Shown: piece after piece, positions 36,548 to 45,700 of the stretch
Numbering within the stretch: position 1 is the first letter of the stretch
Layout of the letters: every line of letters starts with the position of its first letter
NCBI RefSeq assembly: GCF_022163125.1
Contig: NZ_CP091881.1
Span: 1,302,001-1,366,000 of the forward strand
Direction of reading: 5' to 3'
Source of the DNA: Paenibacillus sp. HWE-109
GTDB taxonomy: Bacteria; Bacillota; Bacilli; Paenibacillales; NBRC-103111
DNA length: 64,000 nucleotides
Position numbers and translations under genes: made by a program
The notes under the pieces: generated by a model
Database searches by the model: none
Seen by the model: the letters and a program-made list of their open reading frames with translations, nothing else
What the model was told of the DNA's origin: nothing

Positions 36548-38005
36548 ATGTTTAATGACTTTAAGTTAACGGATGACCGACCGGTCTACATCCAGGTGAA
36601 AGATTACTTGAAACGTCTGATTATAAAAGGGTCCCTGCAAGCCGATCAGAAGCTTCCCTCCACCCGCGAGGCCGGCTTGCTGCTCGCCGTCAGCCGCAAC
36701 ACCGTTATTTCCGCGTACGCTGAGCTGGAGGGGGACGGTTTCGTTTATGTGGTTAAGGGGAAAGGAAGCTATGTTGCTGCAGTTTCCTCTCCCCGAGGCA
36801 CAGCGGCCCCATTGTGCGAAATCGATTGGCAATCACGTATAAACGGATATGCGCGGCAAGCCGTAGAGCTGGACCGGATGAAACGCGGCATTCGCGTAGA
36901 TAAAAGTGTCATATCCTTTACCAGCATTGCGCCCGACGAGAAATTGTTCGATCTGGAAAATGTGAAGCGAGCTTTTCAAGACCGAATAGCGCTGGAGGGG
37001 GGCGTACTGCTGAATTATGGCTACGCCAAAGGTTATAAGCCTCTTATCGATTATTTGCTGACATATATGGAGCAAAAGGGCGTCGATCTGAGCGGGAAAG
37101 ATATGCTGATTACGAACGGTTTCACGGAAGCGTTCGATATCGTGATGTCCGCCCTTCGCAGGAAAGACGGAGGATCGGTTATTTGCGAAAACCCGACCCA
37201 TTACACCGCCATTAAGAACTTGAAACTGAACGGCTTCCAAATAACTGGCATTCCGATGGAGCGTGACGGCATTAATCTGACCGAGCTGGAGCGCGCGTTG
37301 ACGGAACAGGTTTACGATTGCGCGTATTTGATTCCGTCCTACCACAATCCAACGGGCATCGTAACGTCACCAGAGAAAAGATTGGCGATTATGCAGCTCA
37401 TGGCCCGCCACCACATTCCGGTCATCGAAGACGGCTTCAACGAAGAATTGCGTTATTCGGGTTCGCATGTGTCCCCTTTAATCACAACGGCTGGACAGAG
37501 CAACGGAGTTGTTTATATCGGCAGCTTCTCCAAAGTGCTCTTCCCTGGCATCCGGGTTGGCTGGGTGCTGGCAGATCGCGAGCTGATCGATTACTTGGAA
37601 AGCATCAAAAGAGCTCGCAGCATTCACACCTCGACGCTTGATCAGTCTCTGCTCTTTCAATATCTCCAAAACGGCAATCTGGAGAAATATTTGAAAAAAG
37701 CGCGTGCCGAATATAAACGAAAATACGAATGGACGAAACATTGCTGCGAGAAGTACCTTCCTTATACACGATTATCGGGAGACGGAGGCCTGCATCTGTT
37801 TGTCGAATTCGATGAATGTTTCGATACGGCTGCGCTGCTTAACGCGTGTTCCAGTCAAGGGGTCATTTTCACGCCTGGCAATATGTTCTACACAGACGGC
37901 GGGGGAAAGCATACGATGCGGCTCGGATTCTCGAAAGTGTCGGATGATGATATCGACAAAGGGCTTGAAATTATCGGCCAGACAGCCAAACAAATGATGA
38001 AATAA
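36548..38005 (+). CDS. MocR-type GntR regulator with aminotransferase domain
   Basis: Regulator of 485 residues in two parts. An N-terminal GntR winged helix (about 1-75; PVYIQVKDYLKRLI, KLPSTREAGLLLAVSRNTV) binds DNA. A class I aminotransferase-like domain follows with the PLP lysine Lys329 in YIGSFSKVLFPGIRVGW. MocR proteins sense PLP or amino compounds (known for PdxR and GabR). The ATG at 36548 is favoured by GGGGG eight bases upstream; 36542 is the alternative. A DMT exporter follows after 13 bases, so it probably regulates that gene. No vitamin B6 gene is seen nearby, so the signal is open. Confidence 0.88.
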   Translation: MFNDFKLTDDRPVYIQVKDYLKRLIIKGSLQADQKLPSTREAGLLLAVSRNTVISAYAELEGDGFVYVVKGKGSYVAAVSSPRGTAAPLCEIDWQSRINGYARQAVELDRMKRGIRVDKSVISFTSIAPDEKLFDLENVKRAFQDRIALEGGVLLNYGYAKGYKPLIDYLLTYMEQKGVDLSGKDMLITNGFTEAFDIVMSALRRKDGGSVICENPTHYTAIKNLKLNGFQITGIPMERDGINLTELERALTEQVYDCAYLIPSYHNPTGIVTSPEKRLAIMQLMARHHIPVIEDGFNEELRYSGSHVSPLITTAGQSNGVVYIGSFSKVLFPGIRVGWVLADRELIDYLESIKRARSIHTSTLDQSLLFQYLQNGNLEKYLKKARAEYKRKYEWTKHCCEKYLPYTRLSGDGGLHLFVEFDECFDTAALLNACSSQGVIFTPGNMFYTDGGGKHTMRLGFSKVSDDDIDKGLEIIGQTAKQMMK

Positions 38006-38018
38006 AGAGGTGATTGGA

Positions 38019-38930
38019 ATGAATAAAACGACAAGCGGCTGGATCAATGGTTGCCTGGGCGTGCTCATTTTCAGCGGCTCGCTACCCGCAACGCGCGTGG
38101 CTGTGGTGGATTTTGATCCGTTGTTCCTCACCGTATGCCGCGCTGCAATTGCCGGACTGCTTGCAGGAGTGCTTCTCCTCATTTTCCGGCAGCAAAGGCC
38201 AGTTCGAAGTGACATCGCTCCGCTATTGGTGGTAGCACTAGGCGTGGTAGTTGGTTTCCCGCTGCTGACAGCCTTGGCGCTTCAGTATGTCACATCCGCG
38301 CATGCCATTATGTTCATTGGGCTTCTGCCGCTTGCGACGGCGATCTTTGGCGTACTGCGCGGCGGTGAACGCCCCCAACTAGCCTTTTGGATCTTTTCAG
38401 CTATAGGCAGCTCCCTTGTTGCTGGTTTTGCCCTAACCCAGGGATTTACATCTTCTCCTGTCGGCGATAGGCTCATGCTGGCTGCTACCATTGTGTGCGG
38501 CCTAGGTTACGCTGAAGGGGGGCGGCTCTCACGGAGGTTAGGGGGCTGGCAGGTGATCTCCTGGGCGCTCGTTCTGTCGCTTCCCGTTATGTTACTGCTG
38601 TCATTTTATTTCATGCCGGTCTCGTGGGCAGGTATCGGTCGTTCCGCGCTTTTCAGCCTTGCTTATGTATCCTTGTTCAGCATGCTTATCGGCTTTGTGT
38701 TCTGGTATCGAGGTCTAGCTCAGGGCGGCATTGCGGCGGTCGGGCAGTTGCAACTGCTCCAGCCATTCCTTGGCTTGCTGCTTGCGTATCTCGTTTTGCA
38801 TGAACCCATCGGTTGGCCTATCCTTGCAGTGAATATCGCAGTCGTACTGTGCGTGCTGATCGCGCGGCGGTTCACAGCAAGAAAGGTATCACAGTCAACT
38901 CTGCCAAGGGCTGCTAACGAGAAAGAATAG
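38019..38930 (+). CDS. EamA/DMT family transporter
   Basis: Integral membrane protein of 303 residues with about ten hydrophobic segments in two EamA repeats (GSLPATRVAVVDFDP in the first; VFWYRGLAQGGIAAVGQLQ and PFLGLLLAYLVLHEP in the second). Members export metabolites or amino acids. The ATG has AAAGAGGTGA six bases upstream. It is probably co-transcribed with the MocR regulator. The substrate is unknown, and the link with polysaccharide use is not evident. Confidence 0.85.
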   Translation: MNKTTSGWINGCLGVLIFSGSLPATRVAVVDFDPLFLTVCRAAIAGLLAGVLLLIFRQQRPVRSDIAPLLVVALGVVVGFPLLTALALQYVTSAHAIMFIGLLPLATAIFGVLRGGERPQLAFWIFSAIGSSLVAGFALTQGFTSSPVGDRLMLAATIVCGLGYAEGGRLSRRLGGWQVISWALVLSLPVMLLLSFYFMPVSWAGIGRSALFSLAYVSLFSMLIGFVFWYRGLAQGGIAAVGQLQLLQPFLGLLLAYLVLHEPIGWPILAVNIAVVLCVLIARRFTARKVSQSTLPRAANEKE

Positions 38931-39005
38931 TTGTATGTTGGGCTGCGGGAGTGATAGTATAGCGTCGTGATCCAAAGATAACTCCGAAAGAAGGAAGTGG
39001 CGCTG

Positions 39006-39839
39006 GTGCAAACGGATGTGATCTCCGCACTGCTGGAAACGGCCGATTTGAAAATTCTGAAATTCGATAGTCATAATCGGAATGAAATGAACTACCGCAA
39101 TCGAACTTTAAATGAGCACTATATGATGACATATATAAGAAAAGGTTCAGCCAAGTTGAAAGTAGAGGATAAGGTATATAATCTGCACCCGGGCACGGTT
39201 ATCTTTATCCCTCCCCACCTCAAGCATGATCAATACAAAGATAGCGACGAGGAAACGGAATTCCTGTGGTGGCACTTCACGTATACTATTCAGCATGTGG
39301 TTGATGTTCTGTCTTTTCTGCAGATACCCTATATGTATTCTCTCAAAAACCACAAAAGATTTGAGGAAGTGTTTGATGAGCTCATGCTTTCCATGTCCAG
39401 AAAAGGACATTTGCCCAATATCATTTTACAAAAGGCGAAATCGCTTGAATTGCTCTATTTGCTGCTGGATAATGCTTTGGGAAGCGTCAAAACCGCAACA
39501 GAGAGCCAACCATCACACAGTTTTTTAGCGATTCTGCTGAAAATTGTTAATCAACCTGAAGCGACGCTTTCACTAGCCGGTTTGGCAGCCGAACTGCACA
39601 TGAATCCGACGTATGTTAGCAATCATTTCAAAGCCATATTCGGCAAATCCCCCATTCTGCTGCACCGGGAAATCAAAATCGCAAAAGCCAAATCGCTTCT
39701 CGAAATACGTGAAATGAATGTGACTGAAATCAGCGAATTGCTTGGTTTTAACGATATCCAAACCTTTACCAGGCTTTTCAAAAAATATACGGGCATTTCC
39801 CCTCGGCAATACAAAGAATTGTTTATAAGAACGATTTAA
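39006..39839 (+). CDS. AraC-family regulator with cupin sensor domain
   Basis: Cytoplasmic regulator of about 277 residues. An N-terminal cupin-like arm (YNLHPGTVIFIPPHLKHD) is followed by a C-terminal AraC DNA-binding domain (LAAELHMNPTYVSNHFKAIF, ISELLGFNDIQTFTRLFKKY). A GTG start at 39006, eight bases after AAGGAAG, is preferred; a GTG at 38997 is too close to the site. It lies upstream of a dehydrogenase gene on the same strand, with a cre-like site between them, and may control it. Confidence 0.85.
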   Translation: MQTDVISALLETADLKILKFDSHNRNEMNYRNRTLNEHYMMTYIRKGSAKLKVEDKVYNLHPGTVIFIPPHLKHDQYKDSDEETEFLWWHFTYTIQHVVDVLSFLQIPYMYSLKNHKRFEEVFDELMLSMSRKGHLPNIILQKAKSLELLYLLLDNALGSVKTATESQPSHSFLAILLKIVNQPEATLSLAGLAAELHMNPTYVSNHFKAIFGKSPILLHREIKIAKAKSLLEIREMNVTEISELLGFNDIQTFTRLFKKYTGISPRQYKELFIRTI

Positions 39840-39875
39840 AACGCTGTGGGATAACCTGTATAAGTGTTAAACTTC

Positions 39876-39889
39876 AGTAAACGTTTGCT
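39876..39889. promoter_or_regulatory. cre-like site upstream of dehydrogenase gene
   Basis: AGTAAACGTTTGCT keeps the core AAACGTTT of the CcpA operator with mismatches at the two ends. It lies 72 bases before the zinc-less dehydrogenase gene. The match is moderate. Confidence 0.35.
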
Positions 39890-39960
39890 CTGTTTTCTCA
39901 ATGCTGCCCCCTCTAAACTTATCTCATGGGAAAAGATTCCCGAATAAGGAGGTAAAGTCA

Positions 39961-40968
39961 ATGGAAACGGTCAGCATCGTTTTTGCAGAAAAGCAGAAGG
40001 TGGAGGTCAGAAAGCAATCTTTTGACGCTAATCTGGGTCCTACGGAAATATTATGTGCGGCGATCAGTTCGCTGATTAGCACAGGGACAGAGCTTCAATG
40101 CCTGAGAGGCGTTTTCGATCCCGATACCAATTGGTCAAGCTGGGTGCAGTATCCGTTTCATCCCGGCTATTCAATGGTGGCTGAAGTGCTTGAAGTGGGG
40201 ACAGCCGTTCAGCATATACAAAAAGGGGACCGTGTGTTTGTGGAAAATGCGCACACCCAGTTTTTTAAGACGGAGGCGGAGCATGCTGTACTTCTGCCGA
40301 AGGAGGTCAGCGCGGAGCAAGGCGTTTGGATTAATCTTTCCAAAACGACGCAGCTTGGGGTGAGAAGAGCAGAGCTGTTTCTCGGGGAAACGGTTGGTGT
40401 CATAGGACTGGGGCTTCTTGGTCAGCTGGTGACGCAATATATGTATCTTTCTGGCGCCAAAGAAATTTATGCGATGGACCCTGCGGAGAGCCGAGTCCAG
40501 CTTGTGTGGGATAAACCGGGTATTCATCGGTTGGCGATGGATGCGGGGAAGGCGAAAGAGCAGATCGCTGAGCAGACCAAGGGCAAGATGCTGGATGTTG
40601 TTTTCGATATTACCGGACATCCCGCTGTATTGGCGCAAGCTACTCAGCTAGTTAAGCCTTTGGGCCGAGTGATTCTACTGGGGGACACAGCTACGCCATC
40701 CGTACAGGGGATGGGGCGCAATGTGGTTTCCAACTCGGTATCGATACTCGGTATTCATGCCCAAATGAATTATAAAGGATGGCATCATCCTGAAATGGCC
40801 GATCTGTTCTTACACTACATATTGCAAGGAAGAATGGATGTTAATCCGCTAATCACACATCGGTTCTCCCCACTGGAAGCGCTGCAGGCGTACGAATTAC
40901 TCGTTAACAATCGAAGCTCAGCGATGGGAGTTCTTTTTGATTGGACTCAGCTGAGGGAAGAAAGCTAA
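39961..40968 (+). CDS. Zinc-independent medium-chain dehydrogenase
   Basis: Oxidoreductase of 335 residues in the MDR superfamily, with a GroES-like N-terminal part and a Rossmann domain (VGVIGLGLLGQLVTQY). The catalytic-zinc ligands are missing: the usual Cys is replaced in SSLISTGTELQCL and the GHE motif is PGYSMVAEV. It therefore belongs to the zinc-less BchC-like branch often paired with Gfo/Idh/MocA dehydrogenases in sugar clusters. AAGGAGG fixes the ATG at 39961. A broken Gfo/Idh/MocA gene lies 13 bases downstream, so a former pair has been lost. Its substrate is unknown. Confidence 0.82.
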   Translation: METVSIVFAEKQKVEVRKQSFDANLGPTEILCAAISSLISTGTELQCLRGVFDPDTNWSSWVQYPFHPGYSMVAEVLEVGTAVQHIQKGDRVFVENAHTQFFKTEAEHAVLLPKEVSAEQGVWINLSKTTQLGVRRAELFLGETVGVIGLGLLGQLVTQYMYLSGAKEIYAMDPAESRVQLVWDKPGIHRLAMDAGKAKEQIAEQTKGKMLDVVFDITGHPAVLAQATQLVKPLGRVILLGDTATPSVQGMGRNVVSNSVSILGIHAQMNYKGWHHPEMADLFLHYILQGRMDVNPLITHRFSPLEALQAYELLVNNRSSAMGVLFDWTQLREES

Positions 40969-40981
40969 GGAGAGGCGCACC

Positions 40982-41187
40982 ATGAAAATCACCTGAAAGT
41001 AGTAGGCATTATTGGTTGCGGAGCCATGACAAAATGTCGCCATTTACCCGAATATTCTTCCCATCAAACCGTCTGTGAAAAAGGAGTATTAGCATCGGAA
41101 CAGAACCTGCTTTTGGGCGAATACAAGGGTGGGTCACGAGTATGCTATGATCTTGGAGCCTTGCACAACCAATTAGATACTCTATAA
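40982..41187 (+). pseudogene. Remnant of a Gfo/Idh/MocA family dehydrogenase
   Basis: A good start (GGAGAGGCGCACC then ATG) opens a frame that stops after MKIT. One frame shift away, the sequence reads HLKVVGIIGCGAMTKCRHLP and on as EYSSHQTV, the typical N-terminal NAD-binding strand and loop of the family. After about 60 codons it ends at TAA without further family features. The normal length is about 330-390 residues, so most of the gene is gone. It follows the MDR dehydrogenase as a second operon gene would. The tandem 214-bp array begins 94 bases later. Confidence 0.75.
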
Positions 41188-41224
41188 CCCGGCACAAGAG
41201 GCCATCCTACAAGTACGGGATAGA

Positions 41225-41263
41225 CAAAGAAACTATGCAGTTGTATCTGCTTAGTTTCTTTGT
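41225..41263 (+). terminator. Terminator after the broken dehydrogenase gene
   Basis: CAAAGAAACTATGCAG pairs with CTGCTTAGTTTCTTTG (one mismatch) and is followed by TGTTTGG. It ends the dehydrogenase transcript ahead of the tandem array. Confidence 0.7.
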
Positions 41264-41280
41264 GTTTGGCGTTTGTTGCT

Positions 41281-42124
41281 GTCATCGCAAAGCCCAAAGG
41301 GAACTAGAATCCGCTATAAAGCTGAAAATCGGCTAATTCCACGCCAAAGGGAACTACGATCCGCTATTTCACCATTTCCTGGTCGGAATCAGCATGTTCC
41401 GCTTAAATAGCGTACCTCAGTTCCCTTCCAAACTGCTTTTACCCCGGTTTCCGCTAATTAGAGGATCGTAGTTCCTTTTCACATTGCGCTCTCTGTCATC
41501 GCAAATCCCAAAGGGAACTAGGATCCGCTATAAAGCTGAAAACCGGCTACTTCCACGCCAAAGGGAACTACGATCCGCTATTTCACCATTTCCTGGTCGG
41601 AATCAGCATGTTCCGCTTAAATAGCGTACCTCAGTTCCCTTCCAAACTGCTTTTACCCCGGTTTCCGCCAATTAGAGGATCGTAGTTCCTTTTCACATTG
41701 CGCTCTCCGTCATCGCAAAGTCCAAAGGGAACTAGAATCCGCTATAAAGCTGAAAACCGGCTAATTCCACGCCAAAGGGAACTACGATCCGCTATTTCAC
41801 CATTTCCTGGTCTGAATCAGCATGTTCCGCTTAAATAGCGTACCTCAGTTCCCTTCCAAACTGCTTTTACCCCGGTTTCCGCCAATTAGAGGATCGCAGT
41901 TCCTTTTCACATTGCGCTCTCTGTCATCGCAAAGCCCAAAGGGAACTAGGGTCCGCTATATGGCTGAAATTCGCCATATTCCACGCCAAAGGGAACTACG
42001 ATCCGCTATTTCACCATTTCCTGGTCGGAACCAGCATGTTCCGCTTAAATAGCGTACCTCAGTTCCCTTCCATACTGCTTTTACTCCGGTTTCCGCCAAT
42101 TAGAGGATCGTAGTTCCTTTTCAC
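41281..42124. repeat. Four tandem copies of a 214-bp dyad unit (copy R4)
   Basis: Units start at 41281, 41495, 41709 and 41923 (GTCATCGCAAA), with an exact 214-base period. The last unit ends in TAGTTCCTTTTCACG. Each has four half-sites: GGGAACTAGAATCCGCTAT and GGGAACTACGATCCGCTAT forward, then AAATAGCGTACCTCAGTTCC and GGATCGTAGTTCC reverse. These are of the same kind as in R1, R2 and R3. Differences between copies are single bases. The fourth copy differs most (TATGGCTGAAATTCGCC). It fills the gap before the GH95-like gene; no gene is visible in it. Confidence 0.95.
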
Positions 42125-42240
42125 GCAAAAAACAAAAAAGGTCATATTGCAGCAAATAAACGCAATGATACCTCCCATGTACGGAGGTATATTTAAATGG
42201 AGCGAGGTGTGAGCAATAGGAAAGGGTGTGGGTTTTGTTG

Positions 42241-44448
42241 ATGAAGACAAAGGTGGACTGGCCATCATTTATGGCAAGACATGACATGACTTGGTCTGTT
42301 AAGCCGATTTCGTGGGACGAGGGGGCTTTTATCGGCAACGGAGTGATCGGGGCCATGATATATAGTGAGGAACATCGCGATAAACGCAATGTGCTGCGTT
42401 TTGTGCTCGGATGCACGGACGTCACAGCGCATAAACCTGGAGGCGGATTCCCGCCTCGTGTGCCGGTTGGCGAGCTGCACCTTGAGCTGGTTGGATGGTA
42501 TTATCAACCGTCAAGCATTCGCGTTGATTTGTGGAATGCGGAGATGCGGGCGGACATTACAACGACGGTAGGCACGGTGAAGGTTCGCGCTTTCGTCCAC
42601 AGCCAGGATAAGGTGCTTGCTGTGGAACTGGAAACAAGCGAAGGTGAGAAAGACGCTAGTATGGAGTGGTACGCTTACAGTGAAGTGGACCAGGTGCTCA
42701 AGAACGCCGATGGCAGCAACCTGAATCAGTATATCCCGCAGGCAGATGTTACCAGACAGGCTAAGGAGGATGGGTTGACGGTTGGCGTGCAAAGGTTCCA
42801 ACATGACGGAGGTTGTACGACGGCAAGGCTGGAAGAGCAGGCAGATGAAGGGGCAAACCTGCGCCGGTTATGGCTTTCGATCGGGAACGGTTTCAGTGAT
42901 CAGACCCAGCAAAAAACGGAAACGAATGTTCGGGAAGCGGCGACGCAATCGTGGGCGGCTTGGGTGGAAGCGCACCGGAGTTGGTGGCATGATTACTATC
43001 GCCAAAGTTTTGTTTCCATCCCGGATACGATGCTGGAAGGTTTCTATTGGGTACAAATGTACAAGCTGGCTTCCGCAACCCGCAGCGACGCGATGATCAT
43101 GGACAATCAAGGACCATGGCTCACGACGACACCATGGGCTGGTGTCTGGTTTAATATGAATGTCCAAATGAGCTATTCACCTGTTTATACATCAGGCCGA
43201 CTGGAGCTTGGCGAATCGCTCGTTCGTGCTTTTCGCGACAATATGGAGCAGTTAATCCGCAATGTACCTGAGCAGTACCGTGAAGATTCGGCAGGGCTGG
43301 GCCGCAGTATGAGCTATGACTTGGTCGGCCCTGTCGGCGCCGAAGTAGGCAACTTGACGTGGGTGTGCCATAACTTATGGAGGCATTACCGCCATGCGAT
43401 GGACACGCCTATGCTCAAGGAGCTGCTCTTTCCGCTGTTGAAGCGAAGTGTGCAGTACTATTTGCATCTGCTTGAGGAAGGCGATGACGGGAAATGGCAT
43501 CTGCCCCCGATGATCTCGCCCGAATACGGCTCATTCCTGCAGTTAGCCGTACCGGATACCCATTATGACTTGGCATTGCTGCGCTGGGGCTGCCAAACTT
43601 TGCTGCGTATTTGCAGCATCCTTGGCTTAGAGGACCCTGGCCGGGCCCGCTGGGAAGAGACCTTGGCGCAATTAACGCCGCTGCCTGTCGACGAGACTGG
43701 CTTCATGGTCGGCGGGGGCCAGCCGCTGGAATTCGGCCATCGGCATTTCAGCCATTTGATGGCTGTCTTCCCGCTGCATCTGGTGAGCGGCGATGCGCCG
43801 GAGGAACGAGAGCTCATCATGCACTCGCTGCGCCATTGGCTATCCCGTGAGGGAGACTTGCGCGGTTTCACGTTTACCGGTGCGGCATCCATAGCTGCCG
43901 CAGTGGGGGAAGGAGACGAGGCGCTCAAGTACTTGAAAACGCTGATGCATCTTCTGAAACCGAACACGATGTACAAGGAAGCGGGTCCCGTTCTCGAGTC
44001 GCCGCTCGCTGGCGCTGAAGCGATTCATGATATGCTGCTGCAAAGCTGGGGAGAAGAGATCAGGGTATTCCCAGCTGTTCCTTCCGAATGGAAGGAAGCT
44101 GTGTTCCATGATTTACGAGCCGAGGGCGCATTTGTGATCAGCGCGACGCGTTCGGAAGGAGCTACGGCATGGATCAGGGTCAAAAGCTTGGCCGGACAGC
44201 CATGCCGTATTAAGACTGACATGATAGGCGACATTCGGCTGTCCGCAAGCTCGGAGGTGCAGCTTCGTCCTCTGGGCGGCGGCATTTATGAACTTGAGCT
44301 GCCGCAGGGCGAAGAAGCTGTGCTCTACAATGCCAACCACACCGCTGCACGCTCATGGGAAATCGAACCTGTACCGGCAGAGAGCCATTTGTGCGGATAT
44401 TTTGGAGGGCGCAAGCCTTGGCGTCTTTATGGCCTGCCGATGCATTAA
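42241..44448 (+). CDS. GH95-like glycoside hydrolase
   Basis: Cytoplasmic protein of about 735 residues, no signal peptide. It follows the GH95 plan: an N-terminal beta-sandwich (WDEGAFIGNGVIGAMIYS), then a helical barrel with NLTWVCHNLWRHYRH, MISPEYGSFLQ, HRHFSHLMAVFPLHL and LLQSWGEEIRVFPAVPSEW. GH95 enzymes are alpha-L-fucosidases or alpha-L-galactosidases. The family's usual DGNFGG/DANFGG block before LLQS, which carries a catalytic Asp, reads LESPLAGAEAIHDM here, so activity or specificity may differ. The start is uncertain: AGGAAAGGG (42218-42226) fits TTG at 42235 or ATG at 42241. It stands alone between the 214-bp array and a strong terminator. Confidence 0.75.
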   Translation: MKTKVDWPSFMARHDMTWSVKPISWDEGAFIGNGVIGAMIYSEEHRDKRNVLRFVLGCTDVTAHKPGGGFPPRVPVGELHLELVGWYYQPSSIRVDLWNAEMRADITTTVGTVKVRAFVHSQDKVLAVELETSEGEKDASMEWYAYSEVDQVLKNADGSNLNQYIPQADVTRQAKEDGLTVGVQRFQHDGGCTTARLEEQADEGANLRRLWLSIGNGFSDQTQQKTETNVREAATQSWAAWVEAHRSWWHDYYRQSFVSIPDTMLEGFYWVQMYKLASATRSDAMIMDNQGPWLTTTPWAGVWFNMNVQMSYSPVYTSGRLELGESLVRAFRDNMEQLIRNVPEQYREDSAGLGRSMSYDLVGPVGAEVGNLTWVCHNLWRHYRHAMDTPMLKELLFPLLKRSVQYYLHLLEEGDDGKWHLPPMISPEYGSFLQLAVPDTHYDLALLRWGCQTLLRICSILGLEDPGRARWEETLAQLTPLPVDETGFMVGGGQPLEFGHRHFSHLMAVFPLHLVSGDAPEERELIMHSLRHWLSREGDLRGFTFTGAASIAAAVGEGDEALKYLKTLMHLLKPNTMYKEAGPVLESPLAGAEAIHDMLLQSWGEEIRVFPAVPSEWKEAVFHDLRAEGAFVISATRSEGATAWIRVKSLAGQPCRIKTDMIGDIRLSASSEVQLRPLGGGIYELELPQGEEAVLYNANHTAARSWEIEPVPAESHLCGYFGGRKPWRLYGLPMH

Positions 44449-44500
44449 AAGGCGTGGCTTTTTGCAATATGGCTGCGATTACTCAGCCGCATGCCCATGT

Positions 44501-44543
44501 ACAGACCGCTCGGCAGGCTTGCCGAACGGTCTGTCTTCATTTT
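44501..44543 (+). terminator. Terminator after GH95-like gene
   Basis: ACAGACCG and CGGTCTGT form the base of a hairpin with an inner CGGCA/TGCCG stem, followed by CTTCATTTT. Confidence 0.85.
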
Positions 44544-44677
44544 GCATGGTCATTTGGATTACTAGCTTAGGTTTTTTTCGATTTTGATGACGCTGTTCAG
44601 GTTTTAAGGGGTATCCAGGTTAACGGGAATCGGGAAATAATAAAGTTGGTTAACATTATAAACAGGGGGGCAAGCGA

Positions 44678-45700
44678 ATGGCCAGAATTGTTATTGTTGA
44701 CGATGAACCTATCATCGGGATTGGCCTCAAAACGTTAATTTGGGAATATCAACGGTTTAGTGAGATCGATACGTTTACGGACGGTGAGTCCGCGTTGTCG
44801 AACATCATGGCTAACCCTCCTGACGTTGTGTTGACGGATATTCGGATGCCGCGTATGGACGGTCTGGAGCTCTGTCGAAATATTCAGCAGCTCAAGCTCT
44901 TCACCAAAGTCGTTGTGCTATCAGGATACGGTGATTTTGCTTATGCACAAAAATGTATGTCATACGGCGTACAGGAATATTTGCTGAAACCTATTACAGA
45001 AATCGAACTTTTTCCAGTGCTGGATAAAGTGCTCGCCATGCGGGATGCGGCGCTAGTTTCCTTCACCCTTTTTGAACAGTGGATCGATCAATTGGAGGAA
45101 GCGGTTTGGATGTTGGATAAGGTCCGGGCTAATGAATTGCTTGAGGTAGGAAAGAGGGAGTTGTTCCCCAGTGATACGGACATTCAGCAGTACCAGCGAG
45201 TATGCGATGCTGTCAGGCTGCTGCTCAAGAAACTGAATGCCAGAGGGGCGTACAAGATGGAGGTGAAGCCGCTTTTGGAGGAAAACACAGTCACCACGAT
45301 AACGTATGAATGGTTTCAGGCCGAAATTGGCCTATGGATCCAGCGGCTGAGCGAGTATCGCAAGCATGAAAGAATCAATGTTCTGGAGGCGGCTATTCAG
45401 TACATCGATGAGCATCTTTTCCAGGAGGAGCTTTCACTGGACATGGTTGCTGGGAAGCTGGGCGTAACACCGACCTATTTCAGTCATTATTTTAAGAAAA
45501 ATACGAACGAGACCTTCGTGCAATACCGGATGCGCAAACGAATTGACAAAGCCAAACAACTGCTTGCCGTTCCACACTACAAAATCATCGATATTGGAGC
45601 CGAAGTCGGTTACGAAAGCTACCCCCATTTCTCCAGAGTCTTCAAAAAGGCAACGGGCTATTCCCCTACCGAATATCGCGCGCTGCTTGGGATTAAGTAA
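44678..45700 (+). CDS. YesN-type response regulator
   Basis: Two-component response regulator of 340 residues. The receiver domain (1-120) has the acidic pair Asp8-Asp9, phospho-acceptor Asp54 (VVLTDIRMPRMDG) and LLKPI for the conserved Lys. The C-terminal AraC domain is clear (MVAGKLGVTPTYFSHYFKKN, IGAEVGYESYPHFSRVFKKA). CAGGGGGGC precedes the ATG. The histidine kinase gene overlaps its stop codon (TAATG), so they are translated together. The regulator comes first, the reverse of the yesMN order in Bacillus subtilis. Confidence 0.92.
   Translation: MARIVIVDDEPIIGIGLKTLIWEYQRFSEIDTFTDGESALSNIMANPPDVVLTDIRMPRMDGLELCRNIQQLKLFTKVVVLSGYGDFAYAQKCMSYGVQEYLLKPITEIELFPVLDKVLAMRDAALVSFTLFEQWIDQLEEAVWMLDKVRANELLEVGKRELFPSDTDIQQYQRVCDAVRLLLKKLNARGAYKMEVKPLLEENTVTTITYEWFQAEIGLWIQRLSEYRKHERINVLEAAIQYIDEHLFQEELSLDMVAGKLGVTPTYFSHYFKKNTNETFVQYRMRKRIDKAKQLLAVPHYKIIDIGAEVGYESYPHFSRVFKKATGYSPTEYRALLGIK

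Noticed and set aside
41822..42052. A 76-codon frame in the 214-bp array
   Set aside because: 214 is not a multiple of three, so the frame changes between units; it is a by-product of the repeat.
41281..42124. Insertion sequence or MITE with target duplication
   Set aside because: No transposase and no flanking direct repeat were seen; a relic MITE cannot be excluded without other copies.
44619..44654. Two GGTTAAC sites 30 bases apart upstream of the YesN-like gene
   Set aside because: Seven-base repeats in a short AT-rich gap can arise by chance and neither recurs upstream of the other importers.
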